NCBI RefSeq assembly: GCF_000685075.1
Contig: NZ_BAYD01000011.1
Coordinates: forward strand, 1 to 64,000
Reading direction: 5' to 3'
Source: Paraburkholderia oxyphila NBRC 105797
Lineage (GTDB): Bacteria; Pseudomonadota; Gammaproteobacteria; Burkholderiales; Burkholderiaceae
DNA length: 64,000 nt
The position numbers and the translations under genes were made by a program. Below, piece by piece: positions 16,330-26,070 of the stretch; position 1 is the first letter of the stretch, and each line of letters begins with the position of its first letter. The notes beneath the pieces were generated by a model. That model had not been told where the DNA came from, ran no database searches, and saw only the letters and a list, made by a program, of their open reading frames with translations.

Positions 16330-19065
16330 CTAGTTGGCCGGATCGGTGAGGCGTGAGCCGGCGCGCGAGCGCTGCGCGCGATCGCGGCGATCGAGCTCGG
16401 CAGCGACAGCGCGCGCGATCGCCTTCGGATCGTCGCCGGCCTGCGGGTAAATGTTGATCGTGATCGGCGCCGGCGAGCTCGCCACGGCTGCGGCCGCAGG
16501 CGACGCGGTGAGCGGTGCGCGCGTGTCGATCGGCACGGTCGGGCGCACGAGCGGCACAGTCGCGACATTCGGCACGGCCGCGGCTTCCTGCGGTCTCATG
16601 AGCGGCACGGTCGCCGCGCTCGCGCCCTTGGCGAATGCCGGTACGCCGAAAGCGGTCGTCGCGACGGTTGCCATTGCCACGGCCGCGCGCGTAATCCGGC
16701 CTTGCTCGCCTTCCATGCCGATCGCGGCGCCCTGCGCGACGAACCCGCCGAGCTCGGCGAAAACCCGGCTCGGGCTGTGAATCCCGAGCTTTTCCTTGAA
16801 CCATGCGACCGTGGAGCTCGCGACGTTCACAATCGCATCCTTGACGGTGCCCAGGCCGCTCGTGATGCCGTTCACGAGGCCCGAAATCAGGTGTGCGCCG
16901 AGCTCGGTGAACTTGGCCGGCAAGTCGATGCCGAGCATCGCCATCGCGCCAGAGAACGCCTGATACAGCAGGCCTAGCGGGCTCCAGTTGACGAACAGGG
17001 CGGCAATCGAGCCGATGCCGCCCGCGAACGCCGCGCGAATCTCCTGCCACATGCGGCCGAAGAATGCGGAAATCGGTTCCCAATATCGGTAGACGAGATA
17101 CGCCGCGCCGGCGATGACGGCGACGGCAGCCGTGATCGCAAGGCCCATCGGGTTTAGGAACATCGCGCGGCCGGCGAACATCGCGGCCGTGCCCAGCATG
17201 CGGAAAGCGCCCGCGCCGAGGCCGAGCACGCGCGCGAGAATGCCGCCCTGCATGCCAAGTGTCTGCATGCTGAACTTGACGACGGCGAGCGGGCCGAGCA
17301 CGCCGGCGAGTGCAATGGTCAGCGTACCGACGACGACAAGGATCGCGGCGAGCGCGGCGAGCGCCGTGAGCATCACTTGCGCGGCGGTGGCGTGATTCTT
17401 CATGAAGCCGACAACCTTCTCGGTTGCGGTCGCCGTCGCCTGCAGGCCGGCGTTATAGAGCGGCGAAATCTTCTCGCCGAGCTCTAGCTTCAGGTCGCGC
17501 AGTTGCCCGAGTGCGGCGAGCTCGCGGCCCTGCGTGAGCTGTTCGCCCTTCGCGGCCGCTTCGTTGATGCCATCGGCGCCGGCGTTCAGGCGCTCGTTTT
17601 TGTGAATCTGCGCGCTCTGCATGTACATGGTCGTGAACAGGTTCGCGGCCGTCCGGTTGGTAAAGATCGTAGAGATCATGTCCTTTACCTTGTCCGGGTC
17701 GGTGATCCCCTTCGCGGCCAGCTTCGGCAGCAGCACCTTTTCGAGCCATTCGAGCGGCGAGGCCTTGAGCTGGTCGCCGCCGGCAAGCGCGCCCGGTTTG
17801 ACCTGCTTGATCGTGCCGATCTTCGTGTATTCGACCATCTTCGGATCGAGCAGGCCGAGCGCCATCATCTGCTTGGCGGCGCGCACGGTCGTCTTGCCTT
17901 GATACACGTTGCTGTAAGCGGACATCAGGCCCGTGCCGACAGCGTGCCCGCCCATTTCCTGAATGAGCGGTTCCATCTGGTAATAAAACGCGTCCTTGCG
18001 CAGTTGCTTCGCCGCGACGCCGCCCGTCTGGATAAAGTTGCGCCACTCGTCGCCGCCCACGCGCCCGCCGGTTGCGGTGAGCACCTTTTGAACCATGTTC
18101 GCTTCGTCCTTGAACGTCGCTTCGTCCTTGGTGCCGCCGCGCAGCTCGATCACCTTGAGCATGTTCATGAACTTTTCTTCGTTCGCGTGCGCGTCTTCGC
18201 CGCCGTACATGGCTTCGTTGGCGAACTTCATTTTCGAGAGCGTCGGCATCACCATTTGCGCGTGGTGCTCGTCGGCAAAGATACTCAGGGCGTCGCGCAT
18301 CATGAGCACGTTGTCGGTCGTCGCGACGCCGTACTGCTTCATCGCGCGGGCATACTTCACGGCGTCGGCCGACGCGTGATCGCCCAGGCCGAGCGCCTTG
18401 ATTCGCATGGCTTCGCGCTCGAACTCTTTCGACTCGTCGAGCGATTCGCGCAGGTCGCCGAAAATGTGCGTGCCGGTCGAGCGCGCCGCATAGCCGCCTA
18501 CGGCCATCCCTGCGGCGACGCCCTGCATTTTCTCCATGCTCCTGCGCGCGGTCGCGACGCGCTTCTCGCGATCGCCGAGCGCTTCGAGCTGCGCCATCTG
18601 GCCTTTCATCGTTGCCGTGGTGGCTGCGATGTTGCCGCGAAGGTCGCGCTCGTGCTGCGCGAGGTTGCGCGTGTTGATGCCGACGCCGGCGAGCTGGTCG
18701 CGCAACTCGCGCACGCGTGCGGTTTGGCTTGCGTGCTCGGTCTTCAGGCGCGCGGCCGCCTGCTTGGCCCGTTCGAATTCCGTACTCATGGCGCGCGTTG
18801 GCGTGCCGACTTCACGAATTCCGGCGGCCAGCACATTCACGCGGCCGCGCGCGGCCTTGAGCTGCGAAGCGGTCGAGGTGAGCCCGCTTCGCATGTCGCG
18901 AAACTCGCCGACGGCTTTCTGTGTCTTGCCCATCTCGGCCAGCTCGCGCCGGGTTTCCTTGAGCGAGCCGGCGAGCCCCTTGTTACCGGCGAGGATGTTT
19001 TTCAGGGGCTTCGTGATGTTGTCGATCGCATCGAACATCACGCGAAGTTTCAGGGCGTTATCCAT
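16330..19065 (-). CDS. T: P2 gpT-like tail tape measure protein
   Basis: A 911-aa tail length ruler. The N-terminal 200 residues are predicted coiled coil rich in Lys, Glu and Ala. A hydrophobic central part (about 555-680) contains several membrane-like segments, typical of tape measures. Phrases such as GAHLISGLVNGITSGLGTVKDAI and KEKLGIHSPSRVFAELG occur near the C-terminus. The start codon overlaps the frameshifted end of E'. Confidence 0.93.
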   Translation of the reverse strand: MDNALKLRVMFDAIDNITKPLKNILAGNKGLAGSLKETRRELAEMGKTQKAVGEFRDMRSGLTSTASQLKAARGRVNVLAAGIREVGTPTRAMSTEFERAKQAAARLKTEHASQTARVRELRDQLAGVGINTRNLAQHERDLRGNIAATTATMKGQMAQLEALGDREKRVATARRSMEKMQGVAAGMAVGGYAARSTGTHIFGDLRESLDESKEFEREAMRIKALGLGDHASADAVKYARAMKQYGVATTDNVLMMRDALSIFADEHHAQMVMPTLSKMKFANEAMYGGEDAHANEEKFMNMLKVIELRGGTKDEATFKDEANMVQKVLTATGGRVGGDEWRNFIQTGGVAAKQLRKDAFYYQMEPLIQEMGGHAVGTGLMSAYSNVYQGKTTVRAAKQMMALGLLDPKMVEYTKIGTIKQVKPGALAGGDQLKASPLEWLEKVLLPKLAAKGITDPDKVKDMISTIFTNRTAANLFTTMYMQSAQIHKNERLNAGADGINEAAAKGEQLTQGRELAALGQLRDLKLELGEKISPLYNAGLQATATATEKVVGFMKNHATAAQVMLTALAALAAILVVVGTLTIALAGVLGPLAVVKFSMQTLGMQGGILARVLGLGAGAFRMLGTAAMFAGRAMFLNPMGLAITAAVAVIAGAAYLVYRYWEPISAFFGRMWQEIRAAFAGGIGSIAALFVNWSPLGLLYQAFSGAMAMLGIDLPAKFTELGAHLISGLVNGITSGLGTVKDAIVNVASSTVAWFKEKLGIHSPSRVFAELGGFVAQGAAIGMEGEQGRITRAAVAMATVATTAFGVPAFAKGASAATVPLMRPQEAAAVPNVATVPLVRPTVPIDTRAPLTASPAAAAVASSPAPITINIYPQAGDDPKAIARAVAAELDRRDRAQRSRAGSRLTDPAN

Positions 19066-19542
19066 CGTTTCCGTATCCGCTTCTCACGCGCGCACGCTCG
19101 CGCCAGTCCATCAGTTCGGCCAGGCCGAAATCGTCCATTACGGCGGGCGTCCACCCGCCGAAGACCGTCGCGATATCGGCCATCGCATCTTCTACGCGGT
19201 CAGGGAGGCTATGCTCGCTTTCACTGCCTTCGGCATCAAAAAACCGGCAAAGATGCCCCCGAGTTGCACGAGGTCGGCCGGGTCGATGTTCGCAACGTCG
19301 TGCTCGGTGAGCGTGGGCGTGGTGATGCGCGGCAGCACCTTTGAGAGCGCGACAACATCGAGGCTCACGAGGTCGGAGAGCGAGACGCCACGCAGCTCGC
19401 CCGAGCGCGGTTTGCGAAGCGTGATCTTGTCGATGGTCTGGCTGCCGCGCACGAGCGGCGTGTCGAGCGTGTGCGTGTTCGGGTCGATGGCGTCGAGGGC
19501 GGTGGTTTCCGGGGCACTATGGGCTTGGTCGTTGGGTTTCAT
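19058..19542 (-). CDS. E': P2 gpE+E' fusion made by -1 frameshift
   Basis: The slippery heptamer TTTTTTG on the minus strand (19243 down to 19237) lies near the end of E. Slipping back one base gives a downstream frame reading MADIATVFGGWTPAVMDDFGLAELMDWRERARVR, the recognisable E' domain, ending at 19058 inside the T start. P2 uses the same T6G signal to make its tail chaperone pair. E' has no ATG-started reading frame of its own of useful size, so it is easily missed. Confidence 0.85.
19192..19542 (-). CDS. E: P2 gpE-like tail assembly chaperone
   Basis: A 116-aa zero-frame product. The core TLDTPLVRGSQTIDKITLRKPRSGELRGVSLSDL and VLPRITTPTLTEHDVANIDPADLVQLGGIF is typical for gpE. It helps assemble the tail around the tape measure together with the frameshifted E+E' form. 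Confidence 0.9.
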   Translation of the reverse strand: MKPNDQAHSAPETTALDAIDPNTHTLDTPLVRGSQTIDKITLRKPRSGELRGVSLSDLVSLDVVALSKVLPRITTPTLTEHDVANIDPADLVQLGGIFAGFLMPKAVKASIASLTA

Positions 19543-19605
19543 GGTTCGGGTATGGGAAAGGTGGTTTGAGCGGTATGGCGGCCCGCTACGGGCCGCGTCG
19601 GGGGA

Positions 19606-20115
19606 TTACAGGCCGATCGCCGTGCGAAGCGCCTGCAGCAAATCGGTTCCGTTGATGTTCTCGATCATGTTCACGAAGTCGATTTCGATGATCGTCTCGC
19701 CGTTCACGGTGAGCTTGTAATAGCTCGCCACGGTCGTAACCTTGAAAGCGGTGTCTTCCTTCGCCTTCGCGGTGCCGGGGTCGATTTCCATGTGACGGCC
19801 GCGCACGACAATCTCGATCGAGTCGAACGAGGTCGAGTCTTCGGCCTGATAGCCGCCGGCGAAGCGCAGCAGCACGCCGTCGTGCTTCAGGGCGCCGTAG
19901 GACTGCAGGACAGATTTCAGGAAGCCGGCGCCGGTCCACTCCATCTGAATGCCTTCCTGGCCGAAATCGACCTTGATCGGGCCGCTCATGCCGCCGCCCT
20001 GGTAATCCTCCATCTTGCGGGTCAGCTTCGGCAGCGTGACTTCGGCGATCTTGCCGGCGAAGTTTTCGCCGTTGTGAAAGAGGTTGAACCCCTTCAATTT
20101 GCTCGGGAGAGCCAT
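19606..20115 (-). CDS. FII: P2 gpFII-like tail tube protein
   Basis: A 169-aa major tail tube subunit, beginning MALPSKLKGFNLFHNGENFAGKIAEVTLPKL and containing GIQMEWTGAGFLKSVLQSYG. It is directly downstream of the sheath gene, with a 24-bp gap, as in P2. Confidence 0.93.
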   Translation of the reverse strand: MALPSKLKGFNLFHNGENFAGKIAEVTLPKLTRKMEDYQGGGMSGPIKVDFGQEGIQMEWTGAGFLKSVLQSYGALKHDGVLLRFAGGYQAEDSTSFDSIEIVVRGRHMEIDPGTAKAKEDTAFKVTTVASYYKLTVNGETIIEIDFVNMIENINGTDLLQALRTAIGL

Positions 20116-20139
20116 TGCGTTTGCTCCTGTGTTGGGCCG

Positions 20140-21312
20140 TTACGCCGTGATGCGGGTCGCGAAGTCGGCGAGATAGCGGTCGGTGATGCGCTGGCGCAGC
20201 ATCAGGTTTTCGAGGGGCGGCACGGGCGTATAGTCGTAATCGATGTACGCCTTGCCGGCCTTGAGCACGTCCTGGGTGTTCGGCTCCGGGTCCCACCACG
20301 AGCCGCCGCCGATCAGATAACCGTTGCTCGTTTGCTCGCGGAACCATCGGTTAATGCCTTCGATGATGTCGCGCGGCAGCGATGGATTGAGCGGGCCGTC
20401 GACGACGGGCATCTGCGCGTCGGCGATCGAGTCGGCGATAACCTGCGCGGTGCGCGTGTAGTTCTCGAACATGAACAGCGGATCGTCGGAACAGGTGCGC
20501 GAGCCCCAGAAGCGAAAGCCATCGCGGTTGATAAGGGTTGTCACGTCGGCTTCGTTGAGATAGCCCGCATCGGTTGCAGGGTCTTGCAGGTCCCAGAAAA
20601 CGTCCTGGCTGATACCCGTGACGCCGTTCACGCCGACATTCGAAATCGTCTTGTGCCAGCCGGTTTCGTTGTCGATCTTTGCACGCAGGCCCACGGCGTA
20701 GGCCGTCGCCGGGACTTCGACCGTTGCATTGGTTGCATCGTCCCATGCGAGGAAATTCGGCCAGATCACCATAACTTCGCGCTGGCTGAACTGCTTGCGG
20801 TAGGTCGTCGCCTCTTCCTTCGTCTTGGCGCCGTAGGCGTACACGTAGGCTATGCCGCGCAGCGATTGTGCGGTGCTGGCGAGCGCGGTCGCGACGGCCT
20901 GCGAATCGAGGTTAGGCGCGGCGAGAATGCGCGGCTTCACGCCGAGCTTTGCCTGTGCCGCGAGCAGCGCCTTCATGCCCGTATATTTGCCGCCCGGGGT
21001 CACGGTCCCGATAACGTTGCTCGTCGTCTCGGCTTCGTCCTTGCCTTCGGCGACGCGCACGACGACGGTGATCGGCTTCGTCTGCTTGCCGATCGCGTCG
21101 AGCGTCTTGTAGAGCGTGCCGGATTTGCCGGCCTTGCCGAGCGCCGAGACAACGTTCGTGATGAGCACCGGCGTATCGAGCGGGAACGTGGTCGCGTCGG
21201 CGTCTTCGGCCGTACACACGATTCCAACGATCGCGGTCGAGACAGAGCGGATCGGGCGCGTCCCTTCATTGATCTCGGTGACGCGTACGCCGTGGTGATA
21301 GTCCTGCGGCAT
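20140..21312 (-). CDS. FI: P2 gpFI-like contractile tail sheath protein
   Basis: A 390-aa sheath subunit starting MPQDYHHGVRVTEINEGTRPI, with conserved C-terminal segments FRFWGSRTCSDDPLFMFENYTRTAQVI and GYLIGGGSWWDPEPNTQ. It forms the contractile sheath around the FII tube. Confidence 0.95.
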   Translation of the reverse strand: MPQDYHHGVRVTEINEGTRPIRSVSTAIVGIVCTAEDADATTFPLDTPVLITNVVSALGKAGKSGTLYKTLDAIGKQTKPITVVVRVAEGKDEAETTSNVIGTVTPGGKYTGMKALLAAQAKLGVKPRILAAPNLDSQAVATALASTAQSLRGIAYVYAYGAKTKEEATTYRKQFSQREVMVIWPNFLAWDDATNATVEVPATAYAVGLRAKIDNETGWHKTISNVGVNGVTGISQDVFWDLQDPATDAGYLNEADVTTLINRDGFRFWGSRTCSDDPLFMFENYTRTAQVIADSIADAQMPVVDGPLNPSLPRDIIEGINRWFREQTSNGYLIGGGSWWDPEPNTQDVLKAGKAYIDYDYTPVPPLENLMLRQRITDRYLADFATRITA

Positions 21313-21402
21313 GTGGTGAACTCCTGTGGTGAGAGGAAACGGGACGTTGCCCGATAGGTATTCTGGTGTTGCACCGCCCGAATAAATGGCGTTGCCCGTG
21401 AC

Positions 21403-21735
21403 TTACACGTCGATGGTTTCTGCGCCGGCGAAGACGTAGCGGTCTGTGTTGTAAGGGTGGATAACCAGATCGACCGTCACGCCATCCGGGGGCGCCGCGA
21501 CAAGTGATTGCTCGGCGAAGTCAGTCACGTCTTGCCCATTCGCCGGGTTGCCGTCGAGCTGCACCGTAACCTGTGCCAGCGGGTTCAAACCTTGGGTGAG
21601 CGCCGCCTCGTTATAGAAGCTCGAAAGGCTCACCGTTGCCGTTTTCGAGAGCTTATTGATCGTGATGCTGTCGATGCGGTGAATCTCTGCTGGTGCGCCA
21701 TTCGCTGCTACGAGGATCTCTTTCTTGAGTGCCAT
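21403..21735 (-). CDS. Phage protein of unknown function between sheath and fibre genes
   Basis: A 110-aa protein with alternating hydrophobic residues suggesting beta structure (TATVSLSSFYNEAALTQGLNPLAQVTVQL). It lies in the tail operon between FI and the fibre-assembly gene, a position with no gene in P2. I do not recognise it. A structural or fibre-linked role is inferred from position only. Confidence 0.7.
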   Translation of the reverse strand: MALKKEILVAANGAPAEIHRIDSITINKLSKTATVSLSSFYNEAALTQGLNPLAQVTVQLDGNPANGQDVTDFAEQSLVAAPPDGVTVDLVIHPYNTDRYVFAGAETIDV

Positions 21736-21796
21736 TTTCTAGGTTCCTGTCGGATGGGGTTGATTAAACATCGTTACACGGTGTGTGGACTGCTAC

Positions 21797-22207
21797 TTAC
21801 TGGGGAATTTCCGGCCACGTCACCGTATTGGGGAAACCCGGCTGCGCAGGAAGATCGCGGAGCGCCTGGCGATACGTGCGCCATGCTTCGGACTGGGCCG
21901 CCACGGAGGGAGGTGCATCTGTGGGGGCATTCGCCTTTCCGTCCGTGACGCGTAGTGCTTCATCGCGATAGCTGCGTATATGGGCGGCCCGATAGGCTTC
22001 CTCGTCGGCATCGAACATCGCATGCAGTTCATCGTCCGTCGGGCGAATCTCCTCGGCGTACCATGCCGCGATGAATGGCTTGTCCGTCAGGCCGCCGTCC
22101 ACGCCAACGGGCTGCGCAACGAGAAAGTCCTTCCCATGCACGAGGCCGGGATAGTTCGTCGCGATAACCGCGATCATGTGCTCATGGCAATACTTCTTGA
22201 AATTCAT
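21797..22207 (-). CDS. Tail fibre assembly-like protein (gpG position)
   Basis: A 136-aa acidic protein just downstream of the tail fibre gene. It contains AWYAEEIRPTDDELHAMFDADEEAYRAA and ends QPGFPNTVTWPEIPQ, a tail seen in phage fibre-assembly or XkdW-like proteins (LPAQPGFPxxVxWPxxP). It probably chaperones the large fibre. Confidence 0.75.
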   Translation of the reverse strand: MNFKKYCHEHMIAVIATNYPGLVHGKDFLVAQPVGVDGGLTDKPFIAAWYAEEIRPTDDELHAMFDADEEAYRAAHIRSYRDEALRVTDGKANAPTDAPPSVAAQSEAWRTYRQALRDLPAQPGFPNTVTWPEIPQ

Positions 22208-22216
22208 TTGAATTCC

Positions 22217-25200
22217 TTAGTTGTTGCGCAATATGACGGCGCGCGGATAGAACCGGTTCGGCACACTGTTACCATCATTAGTGGTCCGAAGGCCGACCAT
22301 GACATAAGGGGCATTGACGTCTATGGACTGACCGACCGCAGCAGGGCCGAATTCAACAATGCCCGTGTTCCACTGGCAATTCGCATTGCGGTCGGCCCGG
22401 TTTACCTGCGCGTCATTTGCCTTGTTCCACGCATCATTTGCCGTGTTCTGGGCATTGTTGCCGCGATTCTTGGCATCTGTGATGTTGTCCCATACCCAGC
22501 CACGACCATCGCAGTAGATGTTCGAATCGCCACTAAACTGGACATTTCCCTGCCCATTGCAGAAGAACTGGAGGTTGCCGTCGCCACTGCCGTTAAGTGT
22601 GCTTCGGTTGTAGTGGATACGCCATACGAAGTCCTGTGAACGCGCCCCCGCAAAATCAATGTACCCGCCGTAGTTGTACTCGGCGAGTTTGATCCACCCC
22701 GGACCAACCGTGCCGCTATAGCCGTTGTAGTCGTTGCCACTCTGGGCAGTGACCGACCCGCCAGTGAGAGTCAGCGAATTGGTCATCGTATCGCCGACTT
22801 TATGGACGAAGGTTTCGTCGAGGAATTGCCGCAGCCACTTGCTACCCCACTGCGTTCCCCAGACGTTCCCGTCCGGCGCGATGGTTGCATTGCTGCCGCC
22901 CGCAGCCGTCGTTCCGCCTACGAGCAGATTTGCACCCGTACGCGAAACGGCTACCTGGCCGCCATCCCACACGAGAAGGTTGGAAAAAGTATTCGCCCCA
23001 TTGGTCACCATCACCATGCCGGTAGATGCTTGTGCCTGAATGCGCGGGGCGTAGCCATTTGCGTTGAAGATTAGCGCGCTGCCATAGTCGCCTGAGCCAT
23101 ACAGTGTGAGAGTGCCATTGACCTGCCCCCCAGAATTCTTGTCAAGCGGCGTGAGATTGCCCGAGTGCCATACGGGATACGTGGCGACCATCAGATTGCG
23201 CTTGGCGAAATCGTACGACCATTTCCCCTGCGTGGGCGAATACCAGCCCATCTCGTTGGCATTGGCGAACATGTAGCCGTCGTTCTTGCCAAGCCAAACC
23301 TGACCTTCGCCATTGCTGCGGTTGATCTTGATGTAGCCGCCGGAAAAATCGGCGGTGCCTGCGACTTGGAGGCGGTCTCCTCCCGTATCCGTGGATTTCC
23401 CGACCAGGACATTCCCTTGATCCGGCATCAGCTGCATCGCCCCGAGGCCAATGCCACTGGGACGCGTAATCGCCATTGCGAACGTTGACCCGCTATATGC
23501 GTCGTTGACTGCCCGAATCGACAGGGCATTGTCGCCACCGCTCAGAACTTCCCACACTTTGGTGTCAGCCGCTGCGCCTTCGCGAGTGAGCGTGATGCTC
23601 GTTTGCCCGGTTCCACTGCCATTCGACGCCTGCAATGCACGCACCCCAGCGATACCCTTGATGGTGCCAGTGACCTGCAATGCGCTAGAACCGTCGTCGG
23701 TCGCGGTCTGCCCCATCAGCACACGTCCGGACGCCAACACGCGCACGCGTGCGACGTTGCCTGCGACAAGGTCGGTGTAGCCGTCTGCCTTCTCGGAACC
23801 AACCGTCGCGTGGCCTGCGGTGCGGAAATAGCCGTAGTTCGCGTCAGCCGAAACCCAAGCCGTGACGGTGCCTGCAGCGCCTGACCTATGCACGCCATAG
23901 GTGCGGGAGTCGCCGTTCACCTGGAGCCTGCTGCTGCCGTCGTCACTCACGGTCCCGACCAGCACGCGGCCATTACCACCGAGGATAGCGAGTCGCGATG
24001 CGGCCGCCGTCTCGTCTCCGAAGGTGAGGTTGCCCGCCGCGCTCGAATACATGCTCCACTTCCGGCCCGTCGTTGGGGTCGTGTTAATCAGGTGGAGTCC
24101 GGCTGCGAAGCCTTGCGGGCCTTGCAGGAAAAGACCGGGGTTGCCGTCGGCGTTGTTTGTTCCATAGATACGGCCATTGACCTGTAGCGCCGATCCGCCA
24201 TCATCGGTCGTCGTGCCGACCAGGACACGGCCACCCCACGGTGCCAGCGCAACGTTCTTCTTCGCCGTGTTCCCGACGTTGAACGCTTCGATGGAAAGGC
24301 CGCCCGCATAAGCGCTAGCCGCAAGCGAACCGACCGTATTATTGACCGGACTTGTAACCGTCTGACTGCCAGTAACTGCGACATTGCCAGCTACCTGCAA
24401 CAGGCTCGCGCCATCATCCGTCGTGGTGCCCATAAGGACACGCCCCGCAGCGTTGACGCGCATGCGCTCTGTTCCGGCCGTCTTGGTAACGAGCGCGCCA
24501 GCGGCGCCAGCGGCGCTATTACCATTAACGACGACGGCTGGACCATTGGCATTCCCAAAGCCGAAGGTGCCGCCATCAGTGACAGTCTGTCCGTTGACGA
24601 AAAAATTTGCGGCACGCAAATTTCCTGCAACCTGAAGGGCGTTCGAGCCATCGTCGGCGGTGGTTCCGATCATTACCCGGCCGCCGTACGAAAGACGCAT
24701 GGCGCGAGACTGATTCGCGTCGCTATCGTTGTCGTTGTTTGCGCTGTTGAGATAGAAGTCGAGGTATTCGCGGCCCCACGCGCCGCTATCAAAGCCCCCG
24801 CGAATCGACGCAACATGACGCACGCCCGTATCGGTTGACGAGCCGCTGAAAGTGCCATGAAAGCGCAGCTTCGATTCACGGCTCAGTGCGCCCGATGGCG
24901 GTTTCAGCGCGATGTGCCCCTCGTTCGTGGTAGGCGTTCCCGTGACGGTCACTGGGCCGGTGAGGGTCGGCCGGTTGAATGGTGCATAGCGGGCAGCCGC
25001 CTTCTTCGGCGTGACGGCGCGCAGATCATCGGTGCCGGCATCGGTTTCGGCCTGCGTGGCGAGCTCGATCACGCCCTGCACCTGTTCGGTTGACGGCGGA
25101 TTGAGGAACGAGGCCGGCGGGAAAGAGAGCGTCGCCGCGTCGATCGAGGCGAATACAACGTCGACGGACAGCAGCAGTTGAGCCGCCGGTGACTTCTCCA

Positions 25201-25525
25201 TGATCGGGCCGTCTGCGGCCTTCTGGCTGTAGTACGCGGCCAGCGTGCCGTCTTCGAGATAGAACCCGAAACCCCAAAGCGTGAACTGGTCGGCCGTGTT
25301 GTCCGTCAGCGTGACGTGAATCGTGTCGGCGTCGATGTTCTGGCCGCCGAACGTGTCGATACGCTTCCGCTCGTTCGGAAGTGCCATCAGCTTCTTGTTT
25401 GTCGCGTCGAATGCAGCGGTACACAGGCCGATTTTCGTGACCTTGTGGGCGTTCGTCCCGGTGTTGCCTGGTGCGACGAGAGCCGCGCGAAACGCGTCTG
25501 AAATCGTGATAAGGGTTCCGGCCAT
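22217..25525 (-). CDS. H: Tail fibre protein (gpH) with repeated modules
   Basis: A 1102-aa host-recognition fibre. The first 165 residues are the conserved P2-H baseplate-attachment part (AFRAALVAPGNTGTNAHKVTKIG, then a DUF3751-like fold). The shaft carries at least six copies of a motif close to GRVLVGTTTDDGGSALQVNG (antisense positions near 24690, 24450, 24236, 23976, 23733 and 23415). The C-terminus (about 950-1102) is a probable receptor-binding or trimerisation tip. It is longer than P2 gpH (669 aa). Confidence 0.92.
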   Translation of the reverse strand: MAGTLITISDAFRAALVAPGNTGTNAHKVTKIGLCTAAFDATNKKLMALPNERKRIDTFGGQNIDADTIHVTLTDNTADQFTLWGFGFYLEDGTLAAYYSQKAADGPIMEKSPAAQLLLSVDVVFASIDAATLSFPPASFLNPPSTEQVQGVIELATQAETDAGTDDLRAVTPKKAAARYAPFNRPTLTGPVTVTGTPTTNEGHIALKPPSGALSRESKLRFHGTFSGSSTDTGVRHVASIRGGFDSGAWGREYLDFYLNSANNDNDSDANQSRAMRLSYGGRVMIGTTADDGSNALQVAGNLRAANFFVNGQTVTDGGTFGFGNANGPAVVVNGNSAAGAAGALVTKTAGTERMRVNAAGRVLMGTTTDDGASLLQVAGNVAVTGSQTVTSPVNNTVGSLAASAYAGGLSIEAFNVGNTAKKNVALAPWGGRVLVGTTTDDGGSALQVNGRIYGTNNADGNPGLFLQGPQGFAAGLHLINTTPTTGRKWSMYSSAAGNLTFGDETAAASRLAILGGNGRVLVGTVSDDGSSRLQVNGDSRTYGVHRSGAAGTVTAWVSADANYGYFRTAGHATVGSEKADGYTDLVAGNVARVRVLASGRVLMGQTATDDGSSALQVTGTIKGIAGVRALQASNGSGTGQTSITLTREGAAADTKVWEVLSGGDNALSIRAVNDAYSGSTFAMAITRPSGIGLGAMQLMPDQGNVLVGKSTDTGGDRLQVAGTADFSGGYIKINRSNGEGQVWLGKNDGYMFANANEMGWYSPTQGKWSYDFAKRNLMVATYPVWHSGNLTPLDKNSGGQVNGTLTLYGSGDYGSALIFNANGYAPRIQAQASTGMVMVTNGANTFSNLLVWDGGQVAVSRTGANLLVGGTTAAGGSNATIAPDGNVWGTQWGSKWLRQFLDETFVHKVGDTMTNSLTLTGGSVTAQSGNDYNGYSGTVGPGWIKLAEYNYGGYIDFAGARSQDFVWRIHYNRSTLNGSGDGNLQFFCNGQGNVQFSGDSNIYCDGRGWVWDNITDAKNRGNNAQNTANDAWNKANDAQVNRADRNANCQWNTGIVEFGPAAVGQSIDVNAPYVMVGLRTTNDGNSVPNRFYPRAVILRNN

Positions 25526-25527
25526 TG

Positions 25528-26070
25528 TCAGATATCCGAGAGTGTCAGGCGGCGATACAGGGCCGGCCGCGCTGCGCCCGCGACGCCAATGCGCCCCTGC
25601 ATGGAATAGCCTTGCGTGAATGTGTAGTGAGCTTTCACGGGCTTCGTGCGCTCAATTTCCGCGATGATGTCGGCGACGTATTCGGCCGTCGCGGGCTCGC
25701 CGTTGCGGCCGGTGACGGTCATCACAATGTCGAACGTGCCAGGCGTGCCGCGAGGCGTTTTTTCGAACCACTCGCGCAGCACGAGATTCGCGCCGAACGT
25801 CGCGACAACTTCGCGCACGGCGGCCGCGGTGCCTTTCTTGCGCGCGATCGGAATCGCTTTCTTGACGCGATCGCGCTTCACGCTCTCGGGCCAGTAGTCC
25901 TTCCACGTATCAACGCCGAGCTGCCATGCGAGCCACGGCAGCAGGTCGAGCCGGATCGTGTCCGGGTTCATCAGCTCGCGCAGCGGCACGTCGATATCGC
26001 TGATTGCCGCGTTCGTCGCGGCGACGTTGCGCTCGTGCTTGCTCGCGTTCGGCGGGAGCAGATTACTCAT
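25528..26070 (-). CDS. I: P2 gpI-like baseplate protein
   Basis: A 180-aa baseplate component. The start SNLLPPNASKHERNVAATNAAISDIDVPLRELMNPDTI and the block LLPWLAWQLGVDTWKDYWPES are the gpI (tail protein I) signature. It overlaps J by 8 bp. Confidence 0.93.
   Translation of the reverse strand: MSNLLPPNASKHERNVAATNAAISDIDVPLRELMNPDTIRLDLLPWLAWQLGVDTWKDYWPESVKRDRVKKAIPIARKKGTAAAVREVVATFGANLVLREWFEKTPRGTPGTFDIVMTVTGRNGEPATAEYVADIIAEIERTKPVKAHYTFTQGYSMQGRIGVAGAARPALYRRLTLSDI

Noticed and set aside
17503..19344. 613-codon plus-strand frame opposite the tape measure gene
   Set aside because: High-GC shadow frame rich in Arg, His and Ala. The opposite strand encodes a typical tape measure protein.
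23369..24690. Regular repeats that might suggest a CRISPR-like array
   Set aside because: They are imperfect, in frame, spaced 200-300 bp and encode a protein motif in the tail fibre.
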